64,000 nucleotides of DNA. Source: Lachnospiraceae bacterium. GTDB lineage: Bacteria; Bacillota; Clostridia; Lachnospirales; Lachnospiraceae. The notes under the pieces were generated by a model. It saw only the letters and a list, made by a program, of their open reading frames with translations. It did not search any database and was not told the origin of the DNA. Of this stretch, positions 40,762 to 50,123 are shown one piece after another. Where the stretch lies: NCBI GenBank assembly GCA_004557975.1, contig SFEV01000003.1, positions 1 through 64,000 on the forward strand, given 5' to 3'. The position numbers were made by a program, and so were the translations under genes. How positions within the stretch are numbered: the first letter of the stretch is position 1; each line of letters opens with the position of its first letter.

Positions 40762-41649
40762 TCAATAATCTTTCTCTTTAAATACTGCATTGACGACTTT
40801 TGCCGATATGATGCCGAGAACAACAATCAATACGGCAATGGCACATCCGTAGTCGGTGTTTCTCGATTCCACTGCGTGGTAATACATGTATGTACTTGTA
40901 AGCCATGTCGCATTCAGTGGCATGCCCTTCGGAAACATAATCCACGGCAGGTCGAAGGCTTTCAGGGCGCCGGTCACCGCAAGCACCACACACGTACAGA
41001 TCACATTGTGCAGAAGCGGCAGTGTCAGATAGCGGATTCTCTGCCAGCGGCTGGCGCCGTCGATGGATGCCACCTCATAGAGATCCTGTGAAATATTGTT
41101 CAGGCCTGTGATCAGAATCACAAAGTAAAATCCCACATACTGCCACATAACCGGGATCAGCATCGTTACCAGTGCCCGCGACTGATCTTTCCAGTCAATC
41201 AGCTCCGTGCGCCCGAACATCTCCAGAACCTGGTTGATCATCCCCTTATCTCTGAGAAAGATCAGGTTAAACATCAGACCGAGTGCCGTAGCCGAAATAA
41301 CGATCGGGAAAAAATATACCACACGGAAAAATTTAGCTCCCACACGGATCTGATCCACAAGAATTGCCAGAATCAGTGCGATACCAACCTGAAAAACCAC
41401 GGTTGAAACCATGAGAATCAGTGTGTTTTTCAGTGCAGTGACCATGTTTTTATCCTGAAGCATGTCTCTGTAGTTTGCAAACCATGGATCCTGGAAGCCC
41501 TTGCTCTGTGCTGCCAGTCCCCCTATCTGCTGAAAACTGTTCAGAATATTCATTACAAACGGATAGTGCAGAAACACTACCATAAATGCAAACGCCGGTA
41601 TCAAAAAAAGTGCCAGCGGCTTTTTATTTCTGTATACGTTCGCTCCCAT
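40762..41649 (-). CDS. sugar ABC transporter permease (MalF/UgpA type)
   Basis: A 295-residue permease with six helices and the coupling loop LYEVASIDGASRWQRIRYLTLPLLH near residue 205, typical of the first CUT1 permease. AGGTGAGAGA lies just before the ATG at 41649; a longer frame to 41697 has no ribosome site. It is separated from the binding-protein gene by two hairpins. Confidence 0.92.
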   Translation of the reverse strand: MGANVYRNKKPLALFLIPAFAFMVVFLHYPFVMNILNSFQQIGGLAAQSKGFQDPWFANYRDMLQDKNMVTALKNTLILMVSTVVFQVGIALILAILVDQIRVGAKFFRVVYFFPIVISATALGLMFNLIFLRDKGMINQVLEMFGRTELIDWKDQSRALVTMLIPVMWQYVGFYFVILITGLNNISQDLYEVASIDGASRWQRIRYLTLPLLHNVICTCVVLAVTGALKAFDLPWIMFPKGMPLNATWLTSTYMYYHAVESRNTDYGCAIAVLIVVLGIISAKVVNAVFKEKDY

Positions 41650-41681
41650 TCTCTCACCTGCCTGCTTATTTTCGTACAGGG

Positions 41682-41727
41682 AAAGGGGATGCCGCAAACA
41701 CGTTCGGACTTTGCAACATCCCCTTTT
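41682..41727 (-). other. hairpin between binding-protein and permease genes
   Basis: AAAGGGGATG (41682-41691) pairs with CATCCCCTTT (41717-41726). No long T run follows on the minus strand, so it may stabilise the upstream mRNA rather than terminate. Confidence 0.5.
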
Positions 41728-41750
41728 CTGCTTTCCTGTATCCGATTTCA

Positions 41751-41793
41751 GAGTATCGAACGCGGAATGAAAATCCGCCCATTTCCGATACTC
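41751..41793 (-). other. second intergenic hairpin in the sugar operon
   Basis: GAGTATCG (41751-41758) pairs with CGATACTC (41786-41793), with an inner GCGGA/TCCGC stem. It lies 13 bases after the binding-protein stop and would protect that transcript's 3' end. Confidence 0.55.
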
Positions 41794-41805
41794 CGGATGT
41801 CGGTA

Positions 41806-43113
41806 TTACTGTGCGTTGTAAACCTCAATTCCTTCTGCCACTGCATCTTCTGCGGAAATTTCTCCTGTAACGATCTGCGGCATACCATCGAATGTAGATA
41901 CGCGGCATTCACCGTTGAAGAGATCCTGTACAGCGCCTGTCAGAGATGTAACACCTGACATCATATTCATAGCCTTAAGCTGCAGAGAGTTAAATGCTGA
42001 CTCGTCAACTTCCGGAGCTGTCTTCAGTGCAGATGCCGTATGCTGAGCAAATCTGGCAACCATTTCATCACTTGTCATAAAGGATACGAAATCAACTGCT
42101 GCATCGCGCTTCGTCTCGTCTTCCCATGCTGCTGTGCTGATATAGTAACCCATGGACAGGCCGCCGATCAGGTCCGTCGCCTTTCTGTCGCCCTTGCCAG
42201 GAACGTAAGTAACTGTGAAACCGTCAAGCTTCTCTGCATCCATTGTGGAAGCGTCTTCCGGATCGGACTGACAGGATGCCGCGATACCGCCGACCTTCCA
42301 GGAACCGTCGATCAGAAATGCTGCCTTGCCGTCTGTGAACATTGCAAACGTCTCATCATCTGTCGCAGACAGTGTGTTCTCCGGGAAATATCCCGCCTCA
42401 TACAGTGCCCTGATATCTTCCATACCTGCAACCCATGCGCCTGCCTCGTCGATGGAGGTCGGAACTTTCAGATGGTCTTTTACGTTGCCGTTATTGAAGA
42501 TGGAGAACTCCCACCAGTAATGCGGAATGTTGCCAAGTGCTGCTGCGATCGGTGTGTAGCCTGCATCTTTAATCTTCTGGCAGTCTGCAAGAAATGCATC
42601 CCACGTGTAATCGGCACCCGGAACCTCAACGCCTGCTGCTTCCAGAACTGTTGTGTTTACAAACATGGCCTCCCAGTATCCATTTACCGGCACTGCGTAT
42701 TTCACGCCGTCTACGAGAGATCCTGCAATCAGATCATCGTTCATATTGGAAGCGTAGTCCGGATACGTCTCGCGGATGGTATCGATGGAAACCACTTTGC
42801 CTGCCTCAATAAAAGAGTTTGCATCTGCTCCGTTAAAGAAAAAGAGAACGTCCGGGTCAGCTCCTGTCTGGAAATCCATCTCCACACGTGCCTTGAATGT
42901 CTCATCTGATGTGGCAGATGCATCGTTTACAGTATTTCCTGTGGACTCTTCCCATGCTGCCACTGCATCCTTAAAGTTCTGTGAGTTGGAATCCTCACCT
43001 GCAAATGTTGTCGTCACATTGAGCTCAACGCCCTCTGCATTTGCAACCAAAGCCCCTGAGAACATGGAACATGCAAGTGCTCCTGCCATTAAAACTGCCA
43101 ACCGTTTCTTCAT
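41806..43113 (-). CDS. extracellular sugar-binding protein (family 1)
   Basis: A 435-residue exported protein: signal peptide MKKRLAVLMAGALACSMFSG, mature part starting VELNVTTTFAGEDSN. The family 1 binding fold is seen in GADPDVLFFFNGADAN, AVPVNGYWEAMFVNTTVLEAAGVEVP and KAAFLIDGSWKVGG (the conserved ligand-side tryptophan). The cysteine at residue 15 is followed by SMFSGALVANA; no convincing lipobox is present, so signal peptidase I cleavage is possible. It captures an oligosaccharide for the two permeases downstream. A GGGAGG site is present. Confidence 0.9.
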   Translation of the reverse strand: MKKRLAVLMAGALACSMFSGALVANAEGVELNVTTTFAGEDSNSQNFKDAVAAWEESTGNTVNDASATSDETFKARVEMDFQTGADPDVLFFFNGADANSFIEAGKVVSIDTIRETYPDYASNMNDDLIAGSLVDGVKYAVPVNGYWEAMFVNTTVLEAAGVEVPGADYTWDAFLADCQKIKDAGYTPIAAALGNIPHYWWEFSIFNNGNVKDHLKVPTSIDEAGAWVAGMEDIRALYEAGYFPENTLSATDDETFAMFTDGKAAFLIDGSWKVGGIAASCQSDPEDASTMDAEKLDGFTVTYVPGKGDRKATDLIGGLSMGYYISTAAWEDETKRDAAVDFVSFMTSDEMVARFAQHTASALKTAPEVDESAFNSLQLKAMNMMSGVTSLTGAVQDLFNGECRVSTFDGMPQIVTGEISAEDAVAEGIEVYNAQ

Positions 43114-43256
43114 AGAATTTACCTCCCTTAATCACTCCTGGAAACATAAGTTTCATTTGATGCTCATATTATGCACCGTTTTTTATGTTTTTTGAATAAC
43201 TCAATCTGTGATTTCTTGTACTGTTTTGTTCACTCTGACGGATGGCAGCCAAATTA

Positions 43257-45053
43257 TTATAATTTATCCTGCACCTTTCCAAAATCGGTCCCGGAAGTCT
43301 GTACCATCATGGCCCGGTACGGAACCGTCAGCCGCGCTGTCACCTTTCCGCCGTTCTCGGTGATCGTCAGGCCGCAGGGCTCACCGAACAGGATGCGCAG
43401 ACGCTGATTTACATTTGCAATACCCAGATTCCCGGCAGGCTCCTTGCTGGTATTGTAATTGATATCCAGCAGACGCTCCACGCGCTCTCTGTCCTCCCGG
43501 GTCATGCCGCCGTCGTTGAGCGTTTCCAGATACAGGTACGTACCATCCTGCCACGCCCGGATTGTCACTGTTCCGGAGCCGTTGGGCACAACCCCGTGCT
43601 CGATGGCGTTCTCAATGAGAGGCTGCAGAATCAGCCGCGGCACCGGACAGTCCATCAGCTCTTCCGGGATATCCATCTCCACCGTCAGACGCTTGCCGAG
43701 CCGTTCTTTCATAATATATAAGTAGGAATTCACATAGCCCATCTCTTCTGCCAGCCGTACCTCAGGACGTTTTCTCCGGTCCATGGCCGCATCCATCATG
43801 GTTGAGAGCGCTTCGATCATTTTGCTGACCTTGATATTTCCCGCAAGCCGTGCCTCCCAGTTGATGATCTCCATTGTATTATTCATGAAATGAGGATTGA
43901 TGTGAGACTGGAGAGCCATGATTCTCGCCTCCCGCAGCGCAATTTCCTCCTGGTAAAGCCGGTCAAACTGCTGACGGATATGCTCCGACATCCTGTTAAA
44001 GGCAGCAGTCAGGTACTGGAACTCCAGATTTTTTGCCTGATAATCAATCTGATATCCCAGCTCGCTTTCCATCCTGCGCGTACCGTCGCTGAGCACCTGC
44101 ACCGGGTACGTTACCTCCCGCTGAAACACGGAAAGCACGATGGTCAGAAGCGGAATCAGGATAATCAGCATAATGATGATCACATACTGATATCCGTAAA
44201 ACGGAAACATGGTAACACTCTTCTGTATCATCATGGCCGCGTACAGCCTGTAATTGTCACCATTAATGGCATCTGTAACTCCGAGCTGTCCGTGAATCCA
44301 GCTGTAGCCCTGTTCCCCCACGTCCTGGTAAAGCTCCCGCCAGTCTTCTACCTCGCTGCTGTCATGAAGGAGTACTTCGTCATCATTCACCCAGATACAG
44401 ACACCCTCCTGCATCGGATACTTGGCCATGCTGTCAAAGCAGTACTCTGTATTCAGGCACAGCAAAAGAACACCCTGTGTCTCATAGCGGCTGTCCACCA
44501 TGTTTCTGACAAGGTAGAGCGCACCATTCAGATACCGGAATCCGACACTTGTCCCCAGTGTTCCTGCAAATTCGGATATGGTCTTATGATCCTCTGACCA
44601 GTAATGGCGGATCTGCTGAAAGCTTCCGTTCCCTTTTTCGTTGTATACACCGGCTGACTGAGCCTCTCCCGCATTCCCCATCCAGAAAATCGCACTGGAT
44701 ACAGCGTCATTCTGCTGATATTTCGAAGAGAGATAGTCACTCCAGCGTTTTTTCGCAGTCACAAAACCTATCTCTCCGCTGTTATACTTCCTGCACACGG
44801 AAAGGATTTCGCCGTCGTAGGATGCCTGTCTGGAATCCTCCACAGCGCGGTTCAGGCGCTCGGCACAGATCCTGTTGTTGAATTCAAGCTGCTCCAGATA
44901 GTTCATTGCCGTCATGTCACTGTGATTGCTGGCAATGTAGACGCCCAGCACAGCAATCAGAAAAGTAAACGGAACAAGCCAGCAGATCAGAAGAATCGCC
45001 ACCATTTTCCAGCGCATGGAATATGATTTTTTCTGCATAACATGATTCTTCAT
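43257..45053 (-). CDS. sensor histidine kinase (YesM type)
   Basis: About 598 residues. Two membrane helices (near 18-45 and 290-315) flank an extracellular sensor of about 245 residues. A HAMP-like segment (EVTYPVQVLSDGTRRMESELGYQ) and the His_kinase domain follow, with phospho-accepting histidine in LQSHINPHFMNNTMEIINWEA near residue 385. The ATPase part has LILQPLIENAIEHGVVPNGSGTV (N box) and GNLGIANVNQRLRILFG. The start is uncertain: neither the TTG at 45080, which overlaps the phosphomutase gene, nor the ATG at 45053 has a clear ribosome site. It signals to the response regulator at 38991. Confidence 0.9.
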   Translation of the reverse strand: MKNHVMQKKSYSMRWKMVAILLICWLVPFTFLIAVLGVYIASNHSDMTAMNYLEQLEFNNRICAERLNRAVEDSRQASYDGEILSVCRKYNSGEIGFVTAKKRWSDYLSSKYQQNDAVSSAIFWMGNAGEAQSAGVYNEKGNGSFQQIRHYWSEDHKTISEFAGTLGTSVGFRYLNGALYLVRNMVDSRYETQGVLLLCLNTEYCFDSMAKYPMQEGVCIWVNDDEVLLHDSSEVEDWRELYQDVGEQGYSWIHGQLGVTDAINGDNYRLYAAMMIQKSVTMFPFYGYQYVIIIMLIILIPLLTIVLSVFQREVTYPVQVLSDGTRRMESELGYQIDYQAKNLEFQYLTAAFNRMSEHIRQQFDRLYQEEIALREARIMALQSHINPHFMNNTMEIINWEARLAGNIKVSKMIEALSTMMDAAMDRRKRPEVRLAEEMGYVNSYLYIMKERLGKRLTVEMDIPEELMDCPVPRLILQPLIENAIEHGVVPNGSGTVTIRAWQDGTYLYLETLNDGGMTREDRERVERLLDINYNTSKEPAGNLGIANVNQRLRILFGEPCGLTITENGGKVTARLTVPYRAMMVQTSGTDFGKVQDKL

Positions 45054-45057
45054 TTTT

Positions 45058-46485
45058 TTAATATTTATACGATAAGTCAAGAAGTCTTTCGAATTTTTCG
45101 CACATCTTTACAGAGGCTTCTTTCGTCTGCATCTCACAGAAAATACGCAGCAGCGGCTCCGTACCGGAAAATCTGGCAATGATCCATCCGCCGTTTTGGA
45201 AATATACCTTGCAGCCGTCCAGATATGACACCTTTTCCATTGGAAACCCGAATTCCGGCAGAAGCTTGTCCTCAAACAGAATTTTTTGCAGTTCTTCCCT
45301 GCGATCCTGTGTGAAGCTGTAGGAGCGCTCCTCCATGAAAATTTTTCCATATTGCTTCTCGATGTCGTCCGCAATCTCGGACAGACGCTTTTTGCTGACC
45401 GCAATCATCTCCACCAGCAGGGAAGCAGCATAAATGCCGTCCTTGCCGTTGATATGGCCGCGGACAGTAAGTCCTCCCGAGGACTCACCTCCGATGATTG
45501 CCCCTGTCTCCTGCATCTTTGCGGAAATATGCTTGAACCCCACAGGAACTTCATAGCATTTTTCTCCGAAAGACTCTGCCATGCGGTCCAGAACGTGTGT
45601 GGTGGCAACGTTGCGCACCACCGGGCCGCGCCAGCCACGGTACTTCAGAAGATAATAATACAGCAGGACGAGAATATCATTGGCATGCAGATATCTGCCC
45701 CTGTCATCCACAACGCCGATACGGTCTGCGTCTCCGTCTGTGGCAATGCCGAGGTCACATTCCATCTCCCTGACGTAGGTGCGCAGCTCCGTCAGCGCCT
45801 CCTCACTGGGCGCAGGCATCCGGCGCCCGAACAATGTGTCGTGGCGCTCATGGATCAGGTCGATTTCACAGCGTGCCGTGGAAAGGATCGTCTTCATGGA
45901 TGTCTGGCTTACTCCGTACATCGGGTCGAGGACAATATGAAGTCCTCTGTCCCGGATGGCCTGCATGTTGATGTTTGCAATGATGTTGTCGAGATATTCA
46001 TTCAGCGGATTGAATTCGGTGACAAATCCCTCCTCCTTCGCTTTCCCGTACTCAATGATCCGGATTCCGCCTTCGGCCTCCGCCTTTGATGCGTACTCCT
46101 CGATCTGCTTCGTCTGCTCCTCACTGGCATCACGGCCGCCGTACGTAAATACCTTGAAACCGTTGTAGATCGCAGGGTTGTGGCTCGCAGTCACCATCAT
46201 ACCGTAATGCATTCTGTGCTTTTCCACATAAAACATGACGAGAGGCGTCGGTGAAGAGCGGTTCACAAACCAGCAGTGAATTCCTTCGGCGGCAAACACC
46301 TCACACGCCCACTTTACGGCTTCCTTGGAGAGAAAGCGCCTGTCATAGCCGATGACAATTCCCTCCCCGTCCACTTTCTCGTCTTTCATTTTCATCGACA
46401 TTGCCTTTGCGAGAAGCTGAATATTCTGACGTGTAAATCCATCTCCGATTACGGCGCGCCAGCCACCCGTACCAAAATTAATCAT
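45058..46485 (-). CDS. phosphoglucomutase/phosphomannomutase family enzyme
   Basis: A 475-residue alpha-D-phosphohexomutase. Phosphoserine loop VTASHNPAIYNGFKVF near residue 97, metal-binding DGDADRIGVVD near residue 240, sugar-binding GGESSGGLTVRGHINGKDG near residue 330, and phosphate-binding FSGTEPLLRIF near residue 448. It converts hexose 1-phosphate to 6-phosphate. It lies 41 bases downstream of the GH94 phosphorylase gene, so its substrate is probably the glucose 1-phosphate released by that enzyme. Confidence 0.93.
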   Translation of the reverse strand: MINFGTGGWRAVIGDGFTRQNIQLLAKAMSMKMKDEKVDGEGIVIGYDRRFLSKEAVKWACEVFAAEGIHCWFVNRSSPTPLVMFYVEKHRMHYGMMVTASHNPAIYNGFKVFTYGGRDASEEQTKQIEEYASKAEAEGGIRIIEYGKAKEEGFVTEFNPLNEYLDNIIANINMQAIRDRGLHIVLDPMYGVSQTSMKTILSTARCEIDLIHERHDTLFGRRMPAPSEEALTELRTYVREMECDLGIATDGDADRIGVVDDRGRYLHANDILVLLYYYLLKYRGWRGPVVRNVATTHVLDRMAESFGEKCYEVPVGFKHISAKMQETGAIIGGESSGGLTVRGHINGKDGIYAASLLVEMIAVSKKRLSEIADDIEKQYGKIFMEERSYSFTQDRREELQKILFEDKLLPEFGFPMEKVSYLDGCKVYFQNGGWIIARFSGTEPLLRIFCEMQTKEASVKMCEKFERLLDLSYKY

Positions 46486-46526
46486 ATGTATTTTCCTCCC
46501 AACATATCAGATCCTGTTTTCCCCTT

Positions 46527-48917
46527 TTATCCCATCACTACTCTCACTTCATGCTCTGAGCCCTCAGGAAATACCGGAATCTGCTCTGTTCTTCCGCCAT
46601 CCACCCAGATTTCCTTCACGCCTTTCATGACGTGGGATGGATTCTCCACTGTAATCCTGTATACTGCTTTACGCCATACGCGCCGGGCTGTAAATCCGTC
46701 CCACTGTGCCGGAATGCACGGATCGATCTCCATATAATCGAACTGAGGGCGTATGCCAAGCATATATCTGGTCGCAGAGAAATAAGCCCAGCCGCCGCTT
46801 CCGGTCATAAACGGGTGGCGTGCACGCCCGTATGCCGCATGATCCACGCCCATGATAAACTGGCAGTAGGAGTACGGCTCTGCCTGGCGGATCTCAATCA
46901 TGTCATTCTGTCTGGCCGGGCAGAGCGCCTCATAAAATTTCATGGCACGGTCTCCCCGTCCAAGGCGGCATTCCGCAGCCCACACCCACGGATTCGGATG
47001 GCTGAAAATCGCCCCGTTTTCCTTGACACCCGGATAGACGCGGGTGACAAAGCCTACCTCCTCATCCGGAACTGTGTAGGACGGCCCGTTCAGCATGATT
47101 CCGTACGGTGTATACAGATACTTGTCCACACTGTCCATGGCACGGATCCCCTGCTCGTACGTGGCGGCTCCGGAAAGGACTGCCCACGCATTTGACTCCA
47201 GGTGAATTTTCCCCTCTCTGTCCTGCATCGTCCCGATCTTTCTGCCGCTCTTCGTGATGCCGCGGATAAACCATTCCTGATCCCAGAGCTGTGTCTTGCA
47301 GACATGCTTTACTTTTTTATGCATGGCCTCATATTTTTCAATATCCTCCGCGATCCCTTTGCGCCTTGCGATTTCCAGGAAATGCTCCAGCGCCCAGACG
47401 TGCAGGAAGGATACCAGTGCACTCTCCCCTCCGCCCAGATTCAGACAGTCATTCCAGTCGGCGCGCAGTCCAAGGCAGACTCCGTGAGCCCCCACCTGCC
47501 TGTGGGAAAAATCGAGAATCTTTTTCATGTGTTCATAGACGGTTCCCTCACCGCCGTCGGCGTAACCGATCACCTGGTCGAGAAATTCTTCTTCTCCCGT
47601 CTCTCTGATATACTCCGCAATGGACGGAATCAGCCACAGTGCATCGTCGGAGCACGTGTCCTTCAGCCCGTGAATCCTGTCCTTCGGATCCGGAACGGGG
47701 ATTACCGTCGGGGAAGAAAATGGCTTCACATCCTCATTGGGCTCAAACCATGCAGGATCAAACAGATGCAGCCCGTAGCCCTCTGACACCAGCCCATGGA
47801 GAAGCTGTTCTATTCGCTGTCGGCATTTCTGCGGATTGGAATGAGGCACTGTCATGGCGTCCTGCGCCGTATCGCGGTAACCCAGACCGGTGCGGCCTCC
47901 CACCTCAATGAAGGAAGCGAATCTGGAAAACATGACATTGATCTCCGACTGGTACAGATTCCAGGTGTTCAGCATGGTATTCATATGATCGCTGGGCGTC
48001 TGCACCTGAAGCTTCGAGAATTTATCCTCCCAGTACGCTGCCAGAGCATCCGCGGCCGCATCCACATTCGCCATATCGCTGTATTTCCTGCGGATCGGTT
48101 CTGCGGCTGCACGATTTCCCTCTCCCAGCATAAACACAAGCCTTGCTTCCTCGCCCGGCTGCAGCTCCAGCTTCTTCTGCAGGACACCGCAGTGGTTTCC
48201 TCCCTTTTCAAAGGAGGAGCGGCAGGCTCCCTGCTCCACAACGAGAGGATTTGTCTCCGTCCGGTACGGACCGATAAAAGTATCTCTCAGACAGTCAAAA
48301 CCGTCCGGCTCAAAGCTTGCTGTGAAATACTGATATCCAAACTCTTCATAAAACAGATCGTGCTCAATCACTCCGTCCGCACAGGAGGAGCCTGCCGCAT
48401 AGAGGCTCATCTGAAAATTCTGATTGTCCATATCTATATGGTGGAACGAGAACTCACAGTACGAATATACGCTCAGACTGCGCACATTTTCACTGTCATT
48501 GCGCAGCCTGACATCCCACAGTTCCACATCGTCCCCCAGAGGAATCAGCAGCTTCTGTGATGCTGTGATTCCCTTATATTCACATTCATAGACGGAATAG
48601 GACATACCGTGGCGGCACGTATATTTCGCCTGATCCAGCGGTTTGCCCACCGGCTGCCAGGAAATACTCCAGTAGTCTCCGTCCTCCTGATCTCTCACAT
48701 ACACGTAATGTCCCGGGCGGTCCATGGGAACACCGTTGGGCCGGAATCTTGTGATGCGGTGATACTGAGGCGTACTGTAGAATACGTACCCCCCTGCCGT
48801 ATGGTTCATGACGGCGCACATATTCTCCACGCCGATATAATTTGTCCAGGATACAGGAAGATCCACCCGGTCTATACAGTATTCTCTTTTTTCGTTATCA
48901 AAATGTCCGTATTGCAT
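46527..48917 (-). CDS. GH94 disaccharide phosphorylase (cellobiose phosphorylase-like)
   Basis: A 796-residue cytoplasmic glycoside phosphorylase. N-terminal beta-sandwich: YGHFDNEKREYCIDRVDLPVSWTNYIG and TAGGYVFYSTPQYHRITRFRPNGVPMDRPGHYVYVRD, very like cellobiose phosphorylase. The (alpha/alpha)6 domain has the proton-donor aspartate in LRADWNDCLNLGGGESALVS near residue 478, and RYMLGIRPQFDYMEIDPCIP near the end. It cleaves a beta-glucosidic disaccharide with phosphate to give glucose 1-phosphate and a sugar. Cellobiose is likely, but laminaribiose, chitobiose or a beta-mannose-linked substrate cannot be excluded. First gene of the series; GGGAGGG site. Confidence 0.9.
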   Translation of the reverse strand: MQYGHFDNEKREYCIDRVDLPVSWTNYIGVENMCAVMNHTAGGYVFYSTPQYHRITRFRPNGVPMDRPGHYVYVRDQEDGDYWSISWQPVGKPLDQAKYTCRHGMSYSVYECEYKGITASQKLLIPLGDDVELWDVRLRNDSENVRSLSVYSYCEFSFHHIDMDNQNFQMSLYAAGSSCADGVIEHDLFYEEFGYQYFTASFEPDGFDCLRDTFIGPYRTETNPLVVEQGACRSSFEKGGNHCGVLQKKLELQPGEEARLVFMLGEGNRAAAEPIRRKYSDMANVDAAADALAAYWEDKFSKLQVQTPSDHMNTMLNTWNLYQSEINVMFSRFASFIEVGGRTGLGYRDTAQDAMTVPHSNPQKCRQRIEQLLHGLVSEGYGLHLFDPAWFEPNEDVKPFSSPTVIPVPDPKDRIHGLKDTCSDDALWLIPSIAEYIRETGEEEFLDQVIGYADGGEGTVYEHMKKILDFSHRQVGAHGVCLGLRADWNDCLNLGGGESALVSFLHVWALEHFLEIARRKGIAEDIEKYEAMHKKVKHVCKTQLWDQEWFIRGITKSGRKIGTMQDREGKIHLESNAWAVLSGAATYEQGIRAMDSVDKYLYTPYGIMLNGPSYTVPDEEVGFVTRVYPGVKENGAIFSHPNPWVWAAECRLGRGDRAMKFYEALCPARQNDMIEIRQAEPYSYCQFIMGVDHAAYGRARHPFMTGSGGWAYFSATRYMLGIRPQFDYMEIDPCIPAQWDGFTARRVWRKAVYRITVENPSHVMKGVKEIWVDGGRTEQIPVFPEGSEHEVRVVMG

Positions 48918-48968
48918 AATACCCTCCCCATTTTAAAATCAGTGGATTATTATCTTCCAGTATAATAA

Positions 48969-48996
48969 AAAGAGCAGCTTATTTCCACTGCTCTTT
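48969..48996 (-). terminator. terminator of the acyltransferase gene
   Basis: AAAGAGCAG (48969-48977) pairs with CTGCTCTTT (48988-48996) around a ten-base loop. On the minus strand the stem is followed by TTATTATAC; both strands have A/T flanks. Confidence 0.7.
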
Positions 48997-49025
48997 ATGT
49001 TAATATTTGTTTTGAATTGCATTTT

Positions 49026-50105
49026 TCATTTTTTTCTTTTTCCAGCCCTGTGCAGCACATCCCGGATCAGATACAGCAGAGATGCTCCGCCCGTCGAGAG
49101 GAGAAATACACACGGCACAACGAGGAAGTAGTATTTCCAGCGTTCGTTGGTGACCGTCACATACGGTTTGAAAAATTCATTGTAGACAATCTTGTCAAAA
49201 ATCCACGAGACAAGATAAATTCCCAGGGAAATCTGCGAAATATACAGCATCGCTCCCTGCAGCATGCGCGGCATGCGTTCCAGATTCACATGCAGAAGCA
49301 GCGTAAACAGAAGTACAGCCGTAATGAGATTTTCTCCGCCCCACGTGCTGTTTGCGGCCCACACAAAGTTTCCGCCGTCACTGCGGTAAAAATTGTAGCA
49401 TCCGAACAGCATCACTGCAAGCACCAAAAGAAGCAGATTGCGTTTCCGACTGATCTTCCAGTCATACTCTCTCAGATACGCCCCGATAAAATAATAGGTA
49501 ATCGGATACATGGCGGTGAAAAATCCGGGCACCAGCGGGTCATACGTCTCCGATGAGGAAGGCGCAGCGAACCACCCCGGCTGTGTCAGGTTAAAATTAT
49601 TGAGCATCTTGGGCAGAAAAGTCAGCAAAACCATTGTGAGAATCAAAACCTGCTTCTCCCGTCGGCTCTTCAGCCCGTGATACGCCAGATTCAGAAACGG
49701 AATCATCAGGAACAGGCCGATATACATTTCTATGTACCACGCATAATTAGCCGCATCGTAATCAAGGATTCCCAGCAGAGCAGACCTCAGAGTAATACTT
49801 TCTCCCTGCGCAAACCGCTTGAACAGCAGGCACGCGATGCTGGCAAGCACATAAATTTCCAGTGTCTTCAGAATCCCCCTGTAATACCTGCGCGACAGCA
49901 CCTTCTGCCACATCAGATATCCGCTCAGAATCATAAACAACGGCACACACACCATAAACAGTGAGCGCACCATGCACATAATCAGCATATCCCAGCCAAC
50001 CACCGGAACGGAATAAAAACCGCTGTTAAGCAGAAAATGAACCGACAGTACACTGTAGACGGCAACACAGCGGATCAGATCCGCATTTCTGTCTCTCTGT
50101 TTCAT
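49026..50105 (-). CDS. acyltransferase-3 family membrane protein
   Basis: A 359-residue protein with about ten membrane helices. It begins RNADLIRCVAVYSVLSVHFLL, with the conserved histidine of acyltransferase 3 proteins, followed by VPLFMILSGYLMW, where family members have PxFFxxSGFL. Such enzymes O-acetylate or O-acylate cell-surface sugars. The target glycan is unknown. The next gene upstream (50124) is 18 bases away, so they probably form an operon. The ribosome site GGGGGAAG lies about nine bases before the ATG. Confidence 0.87.
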   Translation of the reverse strand: MKQRDRNADLIRCVAVYSVLSVHFLLNSGFYSVPVVGWDMLIMCMVRSLFMVCVPLFMILSGYLMWQKVLSRRYYRGILKTLEIYVLASIACLLFKRFAQGESITLRSALLGILDYDAANYAWYIEMYIGLFLMIPFLNLAYHGLKSRREKQVLILTMVLLTFLPKMLNNFNLTQPGWFAAPSSSETYDPLVPGFFTAMYPITYYFIGAYLREYDWKISRKRNLLLLVLAVMLFGCYNFYRSDGGNFVWAANSTWGGENLITAVLLFTLLLHVNLERMPRMLQGAMLYISQISLGIYLVSWIFDKIVYNEFFKPYVTVTNERWKYYFLVVPCVFLLSTGGASLLYLIRDVLHRAGKRKK

Positions 50106-50123
50106 AGACTTGCACTTCCCCCG

